Shown here one piece after another: positions 50,741 through 59,900 of a DNA stretch of 64,000 nucleotides. The notes under the pieces were generated by a model that saw only the letters and a program-made list of their open reading frames with translations, searched no databases and was not told the DNA's origin. Origin of the DNA: Pseudomonas sp. v388. Lineage in GTDB: Bacteria > Pseudomonadota > Gammaproteobacteria > Pseudomonadales > Pseudomonadaceae. Position numbers and translations under genes: made by a program. The stretch's first letter is position 1, and each line of letters opens with the position of its first letter. Location: the NCBI RefSeq assembly GCF_003935425.1, contig NZ_RHQN01000012.1, positions 36,406 to 100,405 of the forward strand, written 5' to 3'.

Positions 50741-51546
50741 GTAATGGCGGGTGAGTATATAGAGTCTGTTGAGCTTGTAAAGCCTAGCTGTCTGATTCGG
50801 TTGAAAAAAATCGGGCGGGTGACGAACGTGGGTTTGGCTGGGGTGTGGGAGGGGGAAAGGGTGTACGGCGGTGCAGGAATTTTCTGTGGGTGGCTGGGAA
50901 TTAGGCTGCTTGGATGCTGCAAAAATGGGGCTTGTGGCATAGGCATGCTGGGCGTGGCGGCGGGATTTGGGCGGTTGGGCGGGTCGGAAATTTTACCTGG
51001 GCTTCTGAATCAATGGGTTGCGGGCGCAGGCTGGAGGCGCCTTGTCGGGCGTGGGTTTGTGGGTTGGCGTTTTGCCGGTATTTGCGGCCTTGGGGCGCTT
51101 TGCATAGGCTTGGTTTCAACGGCCGGCGCTGACGAGTGAGCAGCGAGGGCCGTTACTTTTCAGCCAAGCGGGCAATGGATTGTCCATGAATAGCACGATG
51201 GATCGTGGCCGGGCTTCGGGGTGCAGCATGCGATGGCCGGAATTCACTGGAAAGTCATGTAGAAAATTCGTGATTGTTGGCACCCGGGTGGGGTGGCCGC
51301 CAAGGATTACCGACTCATTCGCATGAATGTGCGGCGTGGCGGTAATGACATCCTCACCGAAATCGAATGCGGTCAAGGTTGCTTCGGTAACTCAGATTGC
51401 ATCGAAGCGTCAGGGAAATGCCCGGATCTGGTGGTCCGGGCATTTCTTTTGCCCATTGCGGGCTGCTGGTGGGTTTGCGACTGGAGTTGGCGCGTTTCAG
51501 GCCGATACAGAGGGTTAACCCATCGGCCGGCCGCCTTGGACAGCAT
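50741..51546. other. Region between tRNA-Thr and the J-domain gene
   Basis: About 800 bases. The first 400 are unusually G-rich on the + strand (GGGTGTGGGAGGGGG and similar) with no credible gene. A strong + strand terminator without an upstream gene lies at 51416-51450 and may end a small RNA. Confidence 0.55.
51416..51450 (+). terminator. Orphan rho-independent terminator
   Basis: Eleven-bp stem AAATGCCCGGA / TCCGGGCATTT with an 8-base loop, then CTTTTG. No + strand gene ends here. Confidence 0.8.
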
Positions 51547-52536
51547 GTGCACATTCAGAAAACGCCCACGCATTACCAGCTGCTGAACGTTCCAGGCGAT
51601 GCCTCTCCTGATCAGATCAAGAAGGCTTATCGCAAGCTGGCGCAAAAGCTGCACCCTGACAGAAACCCGAACCCGTCCGCCTCGGACATGATGGGGGTGA
51701 TCAACGCTGCCCACGATGTGCTGGCTGATCCTGTGCGGCGCGCTGCGTATGACGCTCATCTGGCGGCGCAAGCCCGGGAGGCGGCGGCTGGTCGCGGCCA
51801 GGTGCAGGCGGCCGTTCGGGCCTACGGTGCGGCGTCTCCCGCTGCTGCGGTTTCGCCGTCCCGCACCACTCGAGGCAAGCCACAAGCCCGTTCGACCGGC
51901 AAACCGCGCCCAGCGGGTCGGCGACGTCGCAGTGTCCTGCGTTGGGCCGCTGTGTTTCTGATCTTTTGTGCGGCCGGTGCCTGGATGGGTTATGACCCGG
52001 AGGCGGGCAAAGCCTATGTGCCGTCCGGCTCCGCGCCGGTGGCGCAAACCTGGGTCAGGCCGACCCCCGAACCCCGGGAGGCGCCGCTGGGCAACCCGGT
52101 CAAGCTGGTGGACCCGACGCAGCCGGACTGCGAAGTGCCAGCGCTCGATCCGCTGGGCGCGCCATGGCCGGATAAAGCCGGCTACTTGCAGGGCATGCCG
52201 TTGCGCAAGGACGGCGGATGGTCGCAGATCACCATCGACAACACCGGTGGCGAGTCCGCCGTGTATGCCAAGGTGACCGACGCAGTAGGGCGTAATGCCT
52301 TTCGGCATGCGTTCATTCCGGCCGGAGCGGTCTTCACGTTCGGCAAGATGAACCCGGGTTTGTATCTGCTCAAATACAAAATGCTCGACAGCGGCTGCGC
52401 GTTTGCATCGAGCCGGATCTTGCTGGAAGAAACGCCGATGGGCAGCCAGGTGAAGTCCAGCATGTACAAGTTGACGTTGCGCAAACTGGAAAATCGCAAC
52501 ACGCAGTTTTCCCACCTGCGCAGTGATCAGTTTTAA
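51547..52536 (+). CDS. J-domain protein with transmembrane helix
   Basis: A 329-residue protein: N-terminal J domain (about 8-70, YQLLNVPGDASPDQIKKAYRKLAQKLHPDRNP with the HPD motif that stimulates DnaK), an Ala/Arg/Pro-rich basic linker (75-125), one transmembrane helix (about 128-146, VLRWAAVFLIFCAAGAWMGY) and a C-terminal domain (150-329) with a beta-rich pattern (SQITIDNTGGESAVYAKV, FRHAFIPAGAVFTFGKMNPG). GTG 51547 is chosen because an upstream terminator (51416-51450) excludes the longer frame. No ATG fits. A membrane-anchored co-chaperone. The partner process is unknown. Confidence 0.78.
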   Translation: MHIQKTPTHYQLLNVPGDASPDQIKKAYRKLAQKLHPDRNPNPSASDMMGVINAAHDVLADPVRRAAYDAHLAAQAREAAAGRGQVQAAVRAYGAASPAAAVSPSRTTRGKPQARSTGKPRPAGRRRRSVLRWAAVFLIFCAAGAWMGYDPEAGKAYVPSGSAPVAQTWVRPTPEPREAPLGNPVKLVDPTQPDCEVPALDPLGAPWPDKAGYLQGMPLRKDGGWSQITIDNTGGESAVYAKVTDAVGRNAFRHAFIPAGAVFTFGKMNPGLYLLKYKMLDSGCAFASSRILLEETPMGSQVKSSMYKLTLRKLENRNTQFSHLRSDQF

Positions 52537-52860
52537 GTCGCTGTCAGGGGCGTTTTTGCAGGGCTCGTCTCTTTCTTTTGAAGGACATTTCCGAGAGAAT
52601 CCGCAGCCGCTTGCGCCTCTCGAATTGCGCTTTTAGTCTCCACCGGTCGCTGATTGTCGGCGACCGGGTTTAGTAGCCCGAGTGAGTTAAGGCGCTTCGC
52701 AGTTACGTTTCGGCAGGTATCAAAACCTGCATGTAATGGCGGCTGTGCGCGAGGCACTTTCGGGTGCGCCGGTTCTTAGCTCGCCGGTCTACTAACTTGC
52801 GTACAGTCGCCGCCCTTCGTTTAGTAGCGATGCCGCAGCGACTCCACTGGAGAGCTAGAG
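52537..52860. promoter_or_regulatory. Structured leader/intergenic region upstream of the DUF6124-like gene
   Basis: Contains stable hairpins CCGGTCGC/GCGACCGG (52643-52667), GCAGGT/ACCTGC (52713-52730) and GCAC/GTGC (52754-52767), two direct copies of TTTAGTAGC (52669 and 52820) and one inverted copy CTACTAA (52789-52795). The pattern suggests a conserved RNA leader or regulatory region. A 74-codon open frame on the other strand is not called. Confidence 0.45.
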
Positions 52861-53157
52861 ATGATGAACGTTACTGCCGATACACTCCTGAATTCGACTG
52901 CCACCACGCCTGTGCTCGACGAGTCCATCGTCAAGCGTGCCCTGGCCTGTTACCTGCCAACAGCCACCAAGCCCGAAAGTTGTGAAACCGCCTTGAACCA
53001 CGCCCTCGAGTTTTTGCGTTGCGCCGCTGCGACCGCCTATGAGTTGGGCGACAGCCTGCAGGGTTCCAAGCGCGATCTGGCGTTTGCCTCGATGCACATG
53101 ATGGAAATGGCCAGGGTGATGGTGGAGCAGTCGTTGGAGGTAGTAGAGCGCCGTTGA
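52861..53157 (+). CDS. Small DUF6124-like protein
   Basis: A 98-residue soluble, mostly helical protein. The core ALNHALEFLRCAAATAYELGDSLQGSKRDLAFASMHMMEMARVMVEQSL (quoted here only as its landmarks LNHALEFL, AYELGDSL and FASMHMMEMARV) matches my memory of a small Pseudomonas family (DUF6124/DUF3077-like) present in many copies per genome. Function unknown. ATG 52861 follows GGAGAGCTAGAG. A second ATG follows at once. Confidence 0.72.
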   Translation: MMNVTADTLLNSTATTPVLDESIVKRALACYLPTATKPESCETALNHALEFLRCAAATAYELGDSLQGSKRDLAFASMHMMEMARVMVEQSLEVVERR

Positions 53158-53529
53158 GAGCGGCACGGCATATTCCTGTAGGAGCGATCACCGGCGGTAT
53201 TCAGGCCTGTGGATCTGCTGGCGATGTGCGGGCTTCTTCGCCAGCAAGCCGGCTCCTGCAGAATGCGCGGTATGTCAGTAGATGCTGGCAGGGGCAGGCT
53301 CGTTTTAGAGCCCTTGCCAAATGTTTATGCACAATGGCTTCACAATTTCACGACGCTGTGCGCAATTTTCATCCAGAGGCGTTGATGTTGCGCAAAGCAC
53401 CGCATTTACGGCTTTTGATCGGCAGGACAAGAATAATCAAGCGCCTGGATTACTGGCGCGCAAAGGGTTTTTCAACATGTTCCGGATTTTCATCAACAGA
53501 CTTATCCACAGGTTGATCCGGATATAAGC
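53158..53529. other. Intergenic region with REP pair and a DnaA-box match
   Basis: Holds a REP-type pair (53178-53259) and an exact DnaA consensus box TTATCCACA (53502-53510). No supported gene. Confidence 0.55.
53178..53259. repeat. REP-type palindrome pair
   Basis: GTAGGAGCGATCACCGG at the left and TTCGCCAGCAAGCCGGCTCCTGC at the right, the standard inverted REP arrangement. Confidence 0.7.
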
Positions 53530-54747
53530 CTATACCCGTTCAGCGAGGATCAGCAGGTTGCGCGGGGTCAGTTGGCTCTCGCAGAAGGTGCCCACGCGGA
53601 CCCGATAACCGTGCTCCTGCACATACAGCGCCCGGTCCAGCACCAGCCACATCTCCAACGGCCTGCGGAACAGGTTGCGAACCAGCTCCAGATTGCGCAC
53701 CTGCGCCAGCCGTGCCCAACCCGCTTGCTCCAGCGCCATCCAGTTCTGCTCACCAGGCGCGGGCAGGTTTTTCAGTTCGACCAGCTCACGGCAGTAGTCG
53801 GCGTAGGGTTTGTCGAGCCATGCGGTAGGCAGCGACGGTGTGGATAAGTAAGCGTCCTCGCTGCGCAGTTGCCGTTGCAGCAAATCGAACCCCAGGCGGC
53901 GTGCCATCGACGTGTCCCGCTGGCGTCGCACCCTGGCGCCGGCGGTCACGGTTTCGCTCAGCGGCAAGCCCAATTCGTCCCGCGACAGTTGCAGCGCCGA
54001 TTCTTTGCCGGTGCTCGACAGTGCCTGGTAATGCTCGCTCTGGGTACGGTTATAGCAGCACGGCGCTATCGCCATTTGCGCGCAGCCATTCTGGCTGGCC
54101 AGTTGCATCAGTTGCACATGCAGGTCGCCGCAGGCATGCAATGCCACAGGTGTCTGTTCGGGGTGCAGGCTGCGCCAGCTGTCTTCGGCCATCACGTCTT
54201 GTTGCACATGGCTGGCCGCAATATTCAGGCGAGCACTGAGTTGGCGACCGGCCTCGACCAGTGCCGGATCAAACTCCAGGCAGGTCAGCGCTTGCCCTTG
54301 TTGCGCCAGGCGTCGGCCGAGGTGGCCTTTGCCGGCGCACCAGTCCAGCCAGTGAGAGGGTCGGTGATGGAAATCCAGATGCCGGGCCAGCGCCTCGATC
54401 TGCAACCACTTGCGCCCCGGCACATCGACGCTCATGCGCGGCGCTACCGGGTCAATGGCGTGGGCGGGCAGTTCACCCACCTGCGCCAGCGCCACGGCTT
54501 CGGCTGCCAGTTGCGGGAACGGGTAGGGCGCGTCCAGTTGCTCGGGATGATTGTGAGCGCTTTCGGCCTGCTCCAGCGAGCGCCCGCGCAGCCACTTCGC
54601 CAGCTCGGGATAGCCGTCTTCCCACGGCATGCGCAGTTCGGTGAAGGGCTTGGGGCGCCACAGTTGCTGATGGGCGAACAGGAAACTGTCCAGCGCCCGA
54701 AAGCGCTCGCCAAGCGAATCGTCCTGCAAACAAGGGTCAGAAGACAT
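53530..54747 (-). CDS. SAM-dependent methyltransferase (Methyltransf_32 type)
   Basis: A 405-residue protein: N-terminal helical region (1-150) and a Rossmann-fold methyltransferase (about 150-340) with SHWLDWCAGKGHLGRRLA (motif I), LTCLEFDPALVEAG, VALHACGDLHVQLM (an unusual post-motif HACGD) and IAPCCYNRTQS. The HACGD and APCCY blocks match the PF13679-type group that includes eukaryotic METTL25. The substrate (tRNA, protein or other) is unknown. ATG 54747. It is read after hisM on the same strand, with 58 bases between. Confidence 0.85.
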   Translation of the reverse strand: MSSDPCLQDDSLGERFRALDSFLFAHQQLWRPKPFTELRMPWEDGYPELAKWLRGRSLEQAESAHNHPEQLDAPYPFPQLAAEAVALAQVGELPAHAIDPVAPRMSVDVPGRKWLQIEALARHLDFHHRPSHWLDWCAGKGHLGRRLAQQGQALTCLEFDPALVEAGRQLSARLNIAASHVQQDVMAEDSWRSLHPEQTPVALHACGDLHVQLMQLASQNGCAQMAIAPCCYNRTQSEHYQALSSTGKESALQLSRDELGLPLSETVTAGARVRRQRDTSMARRLGFDLLQRQLRSEDAYLSTPSLPTAWLDKPYADYCRELVELKNLPAPGEQNWMALEQAGWARLAQVRNLELVRNLFRRPLEMWLVLDRALYVQEHGYRVRVGTFCESQLTPRNLLILAERV

Positions 54748-54805
54748 GGTCGGCCGTGTGGTGAGCGGAAAAGGGCTGCCGATTGCTCGGCCAACCCCCT
54801 TCATA

Positions 54806-55495
54806 TCAGCGCCCTTGGCTGGCGTCTACGCGCAAGATGCGTTCGAGCAGGCGGAAGCCCTGCACCAGCACATAGGCCATGACCAGATAGAACATGCCCG
54901 CCGCAAAGAAAATCTCCACCGGCAGGTAGGTGCGGGCAATGATCGTGCGGGCCATGCCGGTCAGTTCCAGCAAGGTCACGGTGCTCGCCAGCGCGCTGGC
55001 CTTGAGCATCAGGATGACTTCGTTGCTGTACGCCGGCAGCCCGATGCGCGCTGCGCGTGGCAGGACGATGTAGAACAGCGCCTTCCACTTCGACATGCCC
55101 AACGCCCGCGCCGCCTCGACTTCACCAACCGGCACGGCCTGGATCGCGCCGCGCAGGATCTCGGCGATGTAAGCCGCCGTGTGCAGGGTCATGGTGATCA
55201 CCGCACACCAGAACGGATCGCGCAGATAGGGCCACAACGGGCCTTGGCGCACGGCGTCGAACTGCGCCAGGCCGTAATAGACCAGGAACAGTTGCACCAG
55301 CAGCGGCGTGCCACGGAAGAAAAAGATGTAGGCGTAAGGCAGCGCGCGAACCGACAGATGTTTCGACGAACGAGCAATGCCCAGCGGAATGGCGATGATC
55401 AAGCCGGCGATGACCGCAATCGCTACCAGCTCCAGGGTCAGCGTCGCGCCCTGGGCCAGGCGCGGCAGCCACTTGATGATGACTTCCCAGTTCAT
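54806..55495 (-). CDS. hisM: Polar amino acid ABC permease (HisM-like)
   Basis: A 229-residue inner-membrane permease with five or so helices and the EAA coupling loop (EVEAARALGMSKWKALFYIVLP). Paired with the HisQ-like protein, whose start overlaps by 4 bases. The family takes up histidine, lysine, arginine or ornithine. The operon's substrate is not proven. It is the last transport gene of the ATPase-binding protein-HisQ-HisM order. Confidence 0.88.
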   Translation of the reverse strand: MNWEVIIKWLPRLAQGATLTLELVAIAVIAGLIIAIPLGIARSSKHLSVRALPYAYIFFFRGTPLLVQLFLVYYGLAQFDAVRQGPLWPYLRDPFWCAVITMTLHTAAYIAEILRGAIQAVPVGEVEAARALGMSKWKALFYIVLPRAARIGLPAYSNEVILMLKASALASTVTLLELTGMARTIIARTYLPVEIFFAAGMFYLVMAYVLVQGFRLLERILRVDASQGR

Positions 55496-56187
55496 GACGC
55501 GCTCCTTGTGAAGCCGCGTGCGGCACGTTTTTCCAGGAAGTGCATGCCGGTCATCGCGATGATGGTCAGGCCCAGGTACATGAAGGCCGCGACCATATAG
55601 AACGTGAAGGCTTCCTTGGTGAAGCCCACGGCGATCTGCGCATGCCGCATGATTTCTTCAAGGCCGATGACCGACACCAGCGCGGTGTCCTTCATCAGGA
55701 TCATGAACAGGTTACCCAGGCCGGGCAGGGCGATGCGCCACATCTGCGGCAGGATCAACCGCGCGAAAATGCGCGTGCGCGACATGCCCAGTGCCAGACC
55801 GGCTTCGCGGTGACCCTTGGGGATCGCGAGGATCGCGCCGCGAAACACTTCGGTCGCGTAGGCGCCGAAACACAGGCCCAGCGCGATGACGCCCGCCGCG
55901 AAAGCGTTGAGCGCCAGGTCCTGGATGCCGAGCATTTCGCCCAGCGCCCGCATGCCGTTGACGGTGCCGAAATAGATCAGCAGCACCCACAGCAGTTCGG
56001 GGATGCCGCGCACCAGTGTCGAGTAGGTTCCGCCCAGCCATTGCAGCGGCTTGTACGGGGAAGTCTTGGCCAAGGCGCCGAGCAGCCCGAGCACCAGCCC
56101 CAGGCACAAGGCCGACAGGGCAAGCTGGACAGTCATCAGCGCACCAGCCGCAAGGGCCGGGCCGAATCCGTGGAGGTCAATGTTCAT
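55492..56187 (-). CDS. hisQ: Polar amino acid ABC permease (HisQ-like)
   Basis: A 231-residue permease with the binding-protein-dependent transport signature (GHREAGLALGMSRTRIFARLILPQMWRIALPG, core EAGLALGMS) and YSTLVRGIPELLWVLLIYFG near the second helix. It forms a heterodimer with HisM. Overlaps hisM by 4 bases and lies 74 bases after the binding-protein gene. Confidence 0.88.
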   Translation of the reverse strand: MNIDLHGFGPALAAGALMTVQLALSALCLGLVLGLLGALAKTSPYKPLQWLGGTYSTLVRGIPELLWVLLIYFGTVNGMRALGEMLGIQDLALNAFAAGVIALGLCFGAYATEVFRGAILAIPKGHREAGLALGMSRTRIFARLILPQMWRIALPGLGNLFMILMKDTALVSVIGLEEIMRHAQIAVGFTKEAFTFYMVAAFMYLGLTIIAMTGMHFLEKRAARGFTRSAS

Positions 56188-56261
56188 GTATTAGAGGCAG
56201 GCTTTGCAGAGGACGGGCCGCCGCGCTTCATGACAAAGCAGCGGCGGCGCCATCAGGCGGT

Positions 56262-57011
56262 TCAGAGGATGCTGAACGGGAAATACTTGTCGTTGATTTT
56301 CTTGTAGGTGCCGTCAGCGATGATTTCCTTGATGGCAGCGTTGAGCTTTTCGCGCAGCGGATCGCCTTTGCGAACGGCGATGCCGATCTTGTCGTTCTCT
56401 TCCACCGGCTCGCCCTTGAACTCGAAGCCTTTGCCCGCTTCGCTTTTCAGCCACTCGTAGCTGACGTATTTGTCGGCGAGGATGGCGTCGACGCGCCCGG
56501 ACACCAGGTCGAGGTAGGCGTTTTCCTGGGTGTCATACAGCTTGGCGTCTACGTCCATGCCCAGCTTGTCTTCCAGCCAGGTGCTGGCGAGGGTCGACCG
56601 CTGGGCGCCGATGATCTTGCCTTTGAGCGAAGCGACGTCGGTCTTGAAGTCGCCGCCCTTGGCTGCCAGGAACTGCAATTTGTTCGAGTAGTACGGGTCG
56701 GTGAAGTCAACGGCCTGCTTGCGCTCTTCGGTGATCGACAGCGACGAGATCAGGAAGTCGAACTTCTTGGCGTTCAGGGCCGGGATGATGCCGTCCCAAT
56801 CGGAAGTCACCACGTCGCACTCGACCTTCATCTTGGCGCACAGCGCTTTGCCGATCTCGTAGTCGAAGCCGACAACCTGCCCGCTCGCGTCCTTGTTGTT
56901 GAACGGAGGGTAAGCCGCTTCGATGCCCATTTTCAGGGTTTCGGCAAAGGCATTGCCGGTCATTGCCAGAGTGGCAGCTGCAACCAGCAGCAACTTCTTG
57001 TATTTCTGCAT
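56262..57011 (-). CDS. Periplasmic amino acid binding protein (LAO/HisJ type)
   Basis: A 249-residue substrate-binding protein: signal peptide MQKYKKLLLVAAATLAMTGNAFA, then LKMGIEAAYPPFNNKDASGQ (family 3 binding-protein signature GFDYEIGKALCAKM). Acidic and aromatic ligand residues (SSLSITEERKQAVDFTDPYY) fit a basic amino acid ligand such as lysine, arginine, ornithine or histidine. It supplies the HisQMP-like transporter. It follows the ATPase gene by 14 bases. Confidence 0.9.
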   Translation of the reverse strand: MQKYKKLLLVAAATLAMTGNAFAETLKMGIEAAYPPFNNKDASGQVVGFDYEIGKALCAKMKVECDVVTSDWDGIIPALNAKKFDFLISSLSITEERKQAVDFTDPYYSNKLQFLAAKGGDFKTDVASLKGKIIGAQRSTLASTWLEDKLGMDVDAKLYDTQENAYLDLVSGRVDAILADKYVSYEWLKSEAGKGFEFKGEPVEENDKIGIAVRKGDPLREKLNAAIKEIIADGTYKKINDKYFPFSIL

Positions 57012-57025
57012 GAGGTGTTGCTCCG

Positions 57026-57799
57026 TTAACGATTACTCGACATGAATTGTTTGCACCTTACCGACAGCGGATTATCGAACACTTGCTGCGGTGTGCCTTG
57101 TTCTTCGACCAATCCTTGATGCAAAAAGACGATTTCGCTGGACACCTGACGGGCGAAATTCATTTCGTGGGTCACTAACAGCATCGTGCGGCCTTCCTCG
57201 GCCAGGGCACGAATCACGTTGAGCACTTCCTGAACCATCTCCGGGTCGAGCGCCGAGGTCGGCTCGTCGAACAGGATAACTTTAGGCTGCATTGCCAGGG
57301 TTCGCGCGATGGCCGCGCGTTGCTGTTGGCCGCCGGAAAGTTGCGCAGGGTAGACGTGGCGTTTGTCGCCGATGCCGACCTTGGCCAGCAGCGCCTCGGC
57401 AACTTCCGTCGCCTCGGCCTTGCTCTGGCCGAGCACGCGCCGCGGCGCCTCGATGATGTTGTCCAGCACACTCATGTGCGGCCACAGATTGAAATTCTGG
57501 AAGACGAAGCCGATCTCGCTGCGCATGCGGTTGATCTGCCGGTTGTCCGCCGCCACCAGTTCGCCATTCTTGGCGGCCTTGAGCTTGAGCTCTTCACCGG
57601 CCAGCAGGATCTGGCCCTGATGCGGGTTTTCCAGCAGGTTGATGCAGCGCAGCAGGGTGGACTTGCCGGAGCCGGACGAACCGAGGATCGAAATGACGTC
57701 GCCGTCACGCGCGGTCAGCGAGATGCCCTTGAGCACCTCCAGCTCACCGTAGCGCTTGTGCAGGTCGCGGATTTCCAGGGCGGGCGTGGCCTCAGCCAT
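57026..57799 (-). CDS. hisP: Polar amino acid ABC transporter ATPase (HisP-like)
   Basis: A 257-residue ABC ATPase: Walker [13 protein letters not shown]-loop [12 protein letters not shown], signature LSGGQQQR, Walker [17 protein letters not shown] and H-loop VTHEMNFA. The order and spacing, first gene of the ATPase-binding protein-permease-permease operon, match the locus in other Pseudomonas. ATG 57799. A GTG just upstream is not needed. Confidence 0.92.
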   Translation of the reverse strand: MAEATPALEIRDLHKRYGELEVLKGISLTARDGDVISILGSSGSGKSTLLRCINLLENPHQGQILLAGEELKLKAAKNGELVAADNRQINRMRSEIGFVFQNFNLWPHMSVLDNIIEAPRRVLGQSKAEATEVAEALLAKVGIGDKRHVYPAQLSGGQQQRAAIARTLAMQPKVILFDEPTSALDPEMVQEVLNVIRALAEEGRTMLLVTHEMNFARQVSSEIVFLHQGLVEEQGTPQQVFDNPLSVRCKQFMSSNR

Positions 57800-58336
57800 G
57801 TGGGGTCCTCATTGGTAACGAGCGCTCATTCAGCGGGCCAGCGCCAAGCTAGCACAGCGTTTCAAAGACAACCATCTGCGCCCGGTGCCGGGTGTGGCAG
57901 GGGCGAAGGGTCGTCGCGTGGCCGCAGCAGAATGACGCTGACAGGCGCACCGGTAGCGAAGACGGTGCTTCATGCCGGGCGGCTGTGCGCGAAAAAGGCG
58001 CGATGTTGCCAGCTTTGGGCCATGGTTGGAAGCAGCTTTTGCTGAGCGGCGCCCGTTGCGGCGCACCATTTGCGAGCCTGGTCGGCGGGAGTGGACGTTT
58101 TCGGTGCGCGCATGTTTCCCTGTTCTGAGGTATTCGGTAACAAATCCTACATACAGGCACACGGATTCTTTCGTGGCCTTCCCTTGCCGGGTGGACCCCG
58201 AGCCTTCTAGTCAAGGTGCGACGTCGTTTTTGAAACATCTTGGCGTACTTCTTGCGTCAAGAATAAAGAACGGTACCGTTTCTTTCTTTTTACGAGCGCT
58301 TCGGTGTCCATCGGTCGTCTTGCAAAGGTAGTTTCA
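57800..58336. other. Divergent promoter region between hisP and the permease gene
   Basis: Intergenic, 537 bases. It should hold the promoters of the minus-strand ABC operon and the + strand permease. It contains the palindrome AACGGTACCGTT (58269-58280) and a CA-motif AAGAATAA (58259-58266) of the Hfq/Crc type, 55-75 bases before the permease start. No gene. Confidence 0.5.
58269..58280. promoter_or_regulatory. Candidate operator palindrome
   Basis: Perfect 12-bp palindrome AACGGTACCGTT, extended imperfectly to AAAGAACGGTACCGTTTCTT, 57 bases before the GabP-like start. Regulator unknown. Confidence 0.4.
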
Positions 58337-59731
58337 ATGAGCAATACCGCTAATTCTTCCGAGCTTGAACAGGGGCTGAAACCTCGCCATATCACGATGT
58401 TGTCGATTGCCGGGGTGATCGGTGCAGGTCTGTTCGTCGGCTCTGGCCATGCGATTGCCGAAGCCGGCCCGGCCGTGCTGCTGGCTTACGCCGCAGCGGG
58501 TACGCTGGTGGTGCTGGTAATGCGCATGCTGGCCGAAATGGCCGTCGCTTCGCCGGATACCGGTTCCTTCTCTACTTATGCCGACCGCGCCATCGGGCAC
58601 TGGGCCGGTTTTACCATCGGCTGGTTGTACTGGTGGTTCTGGGTTTTGGTGATTCCGCTGGAAGCCAACGCCGCCGCGACCATCCTGCATGCCTGGTTCC
58701 CGGACATCGCGATCTGGGCGTTCACGTTGGTCATCACCTTGCTGCTGACCGCGACCAACCTGTTCAGCGTAAAGAACTACGGTGAGTTCGAGTTCTGGTT
58801 CGCGCTGATCAAGGTCGTGGCGATCATCGCCTTTGTGGTGTTGGGTGTTGCGGCGATTTTTGGTCTGCTGCCCACCACGCAAGTCAGCGGCGTCAGCCAT
58901 CTGTTCGACACCGGCGGCTTCATGCCCAACGGCATGGGCGCAGTGCTGGCGGCCATGCTGACCACCATGTTCTCGTTCATGGGCACGGAAATCGTGACCA
59001 TCGCCGCTGCCGAATCCAAGAACCCGGGCAAGCAGATCACCAAAGCCACCAACTCGGTGATCTGGCGAATCTTCCTGTTCTACCTGGTTTCGATTTTCGT
59101 GGTGGTGTCGCTAGTGCCGTGGAATGACCCGAGCCTGGCTGAAGTGGGTTCGTACCAGACCGTGCTGAATGTCATGGGGATTCCCAATGCCAAGCTGATC
59201 GTCGATCTGGTGGTGTTGGTTGCCGTGACCAGCTGCCTGAACTCTGCGCTCTATACCGCTTCGCGCATGCTGTATTCGCTGGGCAAGCGTGGCGATGCAC
59301 CGGCCGTGTCCAAGCGCACCAGCAAGAGCGGCACGCCATACTGGGCAGTGATGTTGTCCACTGCCGCGGCGTTCCTGACCGTGTTCGCGAACTATGTCGC
59401 GCCGGCGGCGGTGTTCGAGTTCCTGTTGGCCAGTTCCGGGGCGATTGCCCTGCTGGTGTATCTGGTGATCGCGGTGTCCCAACTGCGCATGCGCCAGAAG
59501 CGCATTGCGGCCGGGGAAGCCATCGACTTCAAGATGTGGCTGTTTCCCTGGCTGACCTGGGCGGCCATTGTGTTCATCGTCGCGGTGCTGACCATCATGC
59601 TGATTCAGGAAGACCACCGCATCGAAATCATCGCGACCGGCGTGCTGAGTCTGGTGGTGGTGGGTGCAGGCCTCACCGTTTCCCGCCGCCGCAAGGCCGA
59701 GCGGTTGAGTGGTGCTGCGGTTCTGAGTTGA
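58337..59731 (+). CDS. gabP: Amino acid permease of the APC family (GABA permease-like)
   Basis: A 464-residue APC-superfamily permease with 12 predicted helices. N-terminal LKPRHITMLSIAGVIGAGLFVGSG is the characteristic first-helix motif. The YADRAIGHWAGFTIGWLYWW and TEIVTIAAAESKNPGKQITKA loops match GabP-type proteins that import 4-aminobutyrate. Other amino acid permeases share these blocks, so the symbol is provisional. ATG 58337 gives the family N-terminus. The upstream extension is not needed. A REP pair follows the stop. Confidence 0.78.
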   Translation: MSNTANSSELEQGLKPRHITMLSIAGVIGAGLFVGSGHAIAEAGPAVLLAYAAAGTLVVLVMRMLAEMAVASPDTGSFSTYADRAIGHWAGFTIGWLYWWFWVLVIPLEANAAATILHAWFPDIAIWAFTLVITLLLTATNLFSVKNYGEFEFWFALIKVVAIIAFVVLGVAAIFGLLPTTQVSGVSHLFDTGGFMPNGMGAVLAAMLTTMFSFMGTEIVTIAAAESKNPGKQITKATNSVIWRIFLFYLVSIFVVVSLVPWNDPSLAEVGSYQTVLNVMGIPNAKLIVDLVVLVAVTSCLNSALYTASRMLYSLGKRGDAPAVSKRTSKSGTPYWAVMLSTAAAFLTVFANYVAPAAVFEFLLASSGAIALLVYLVIAVSQLRMRQKRIAAGEAIDFKMWLFPWLTWAAIVFIVAVLTIMLIQEDHRIEIIATGVLSLVVVGAGLTVSRRRKAERLSGAAVLS

Positions 59732-59749
59732 TCAGGCCGCAAAACCGTC

Positions 59750-59813
59750 TTCGCCAGCAGAGCTGGCTCCTACGATTCAGCGAATAATTTGTAGGAGCCA
59801 GCTTGCTGGCGAA
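59750..59813. repeat. REP palindrome pair
   Basis: TTCGCCAGCAGAGCTGGCTCCTAC and its inverse GTAGGAGCCAGCTTGCTGGCGAA, between gabP and the next convergent gene. Confidence 0.85.
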
Positions 59814-59900
59814 AGGGCCGGTACATCCACAGCGGGTGTATGACCCTGGAACAAAGCCTTCGAGAGCAAGACGGATCGCCGCCCGCTCGCTCCTGCAGGT

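Noticed and set aside
52533-52757. 74-codon minus-strand open frame opposite the structured leader
   Set aside because: It starts at GTG with no clear ribosome site and overlaps the hairpins. It could be real but the structured-leader reading explains the region better.
53502-53510. Exact DnaA box TTATCCACA upstream of the methyltransferase gene
   Set aside because: A single 9-mer with no partner sites is expected by chance in 64 kb.
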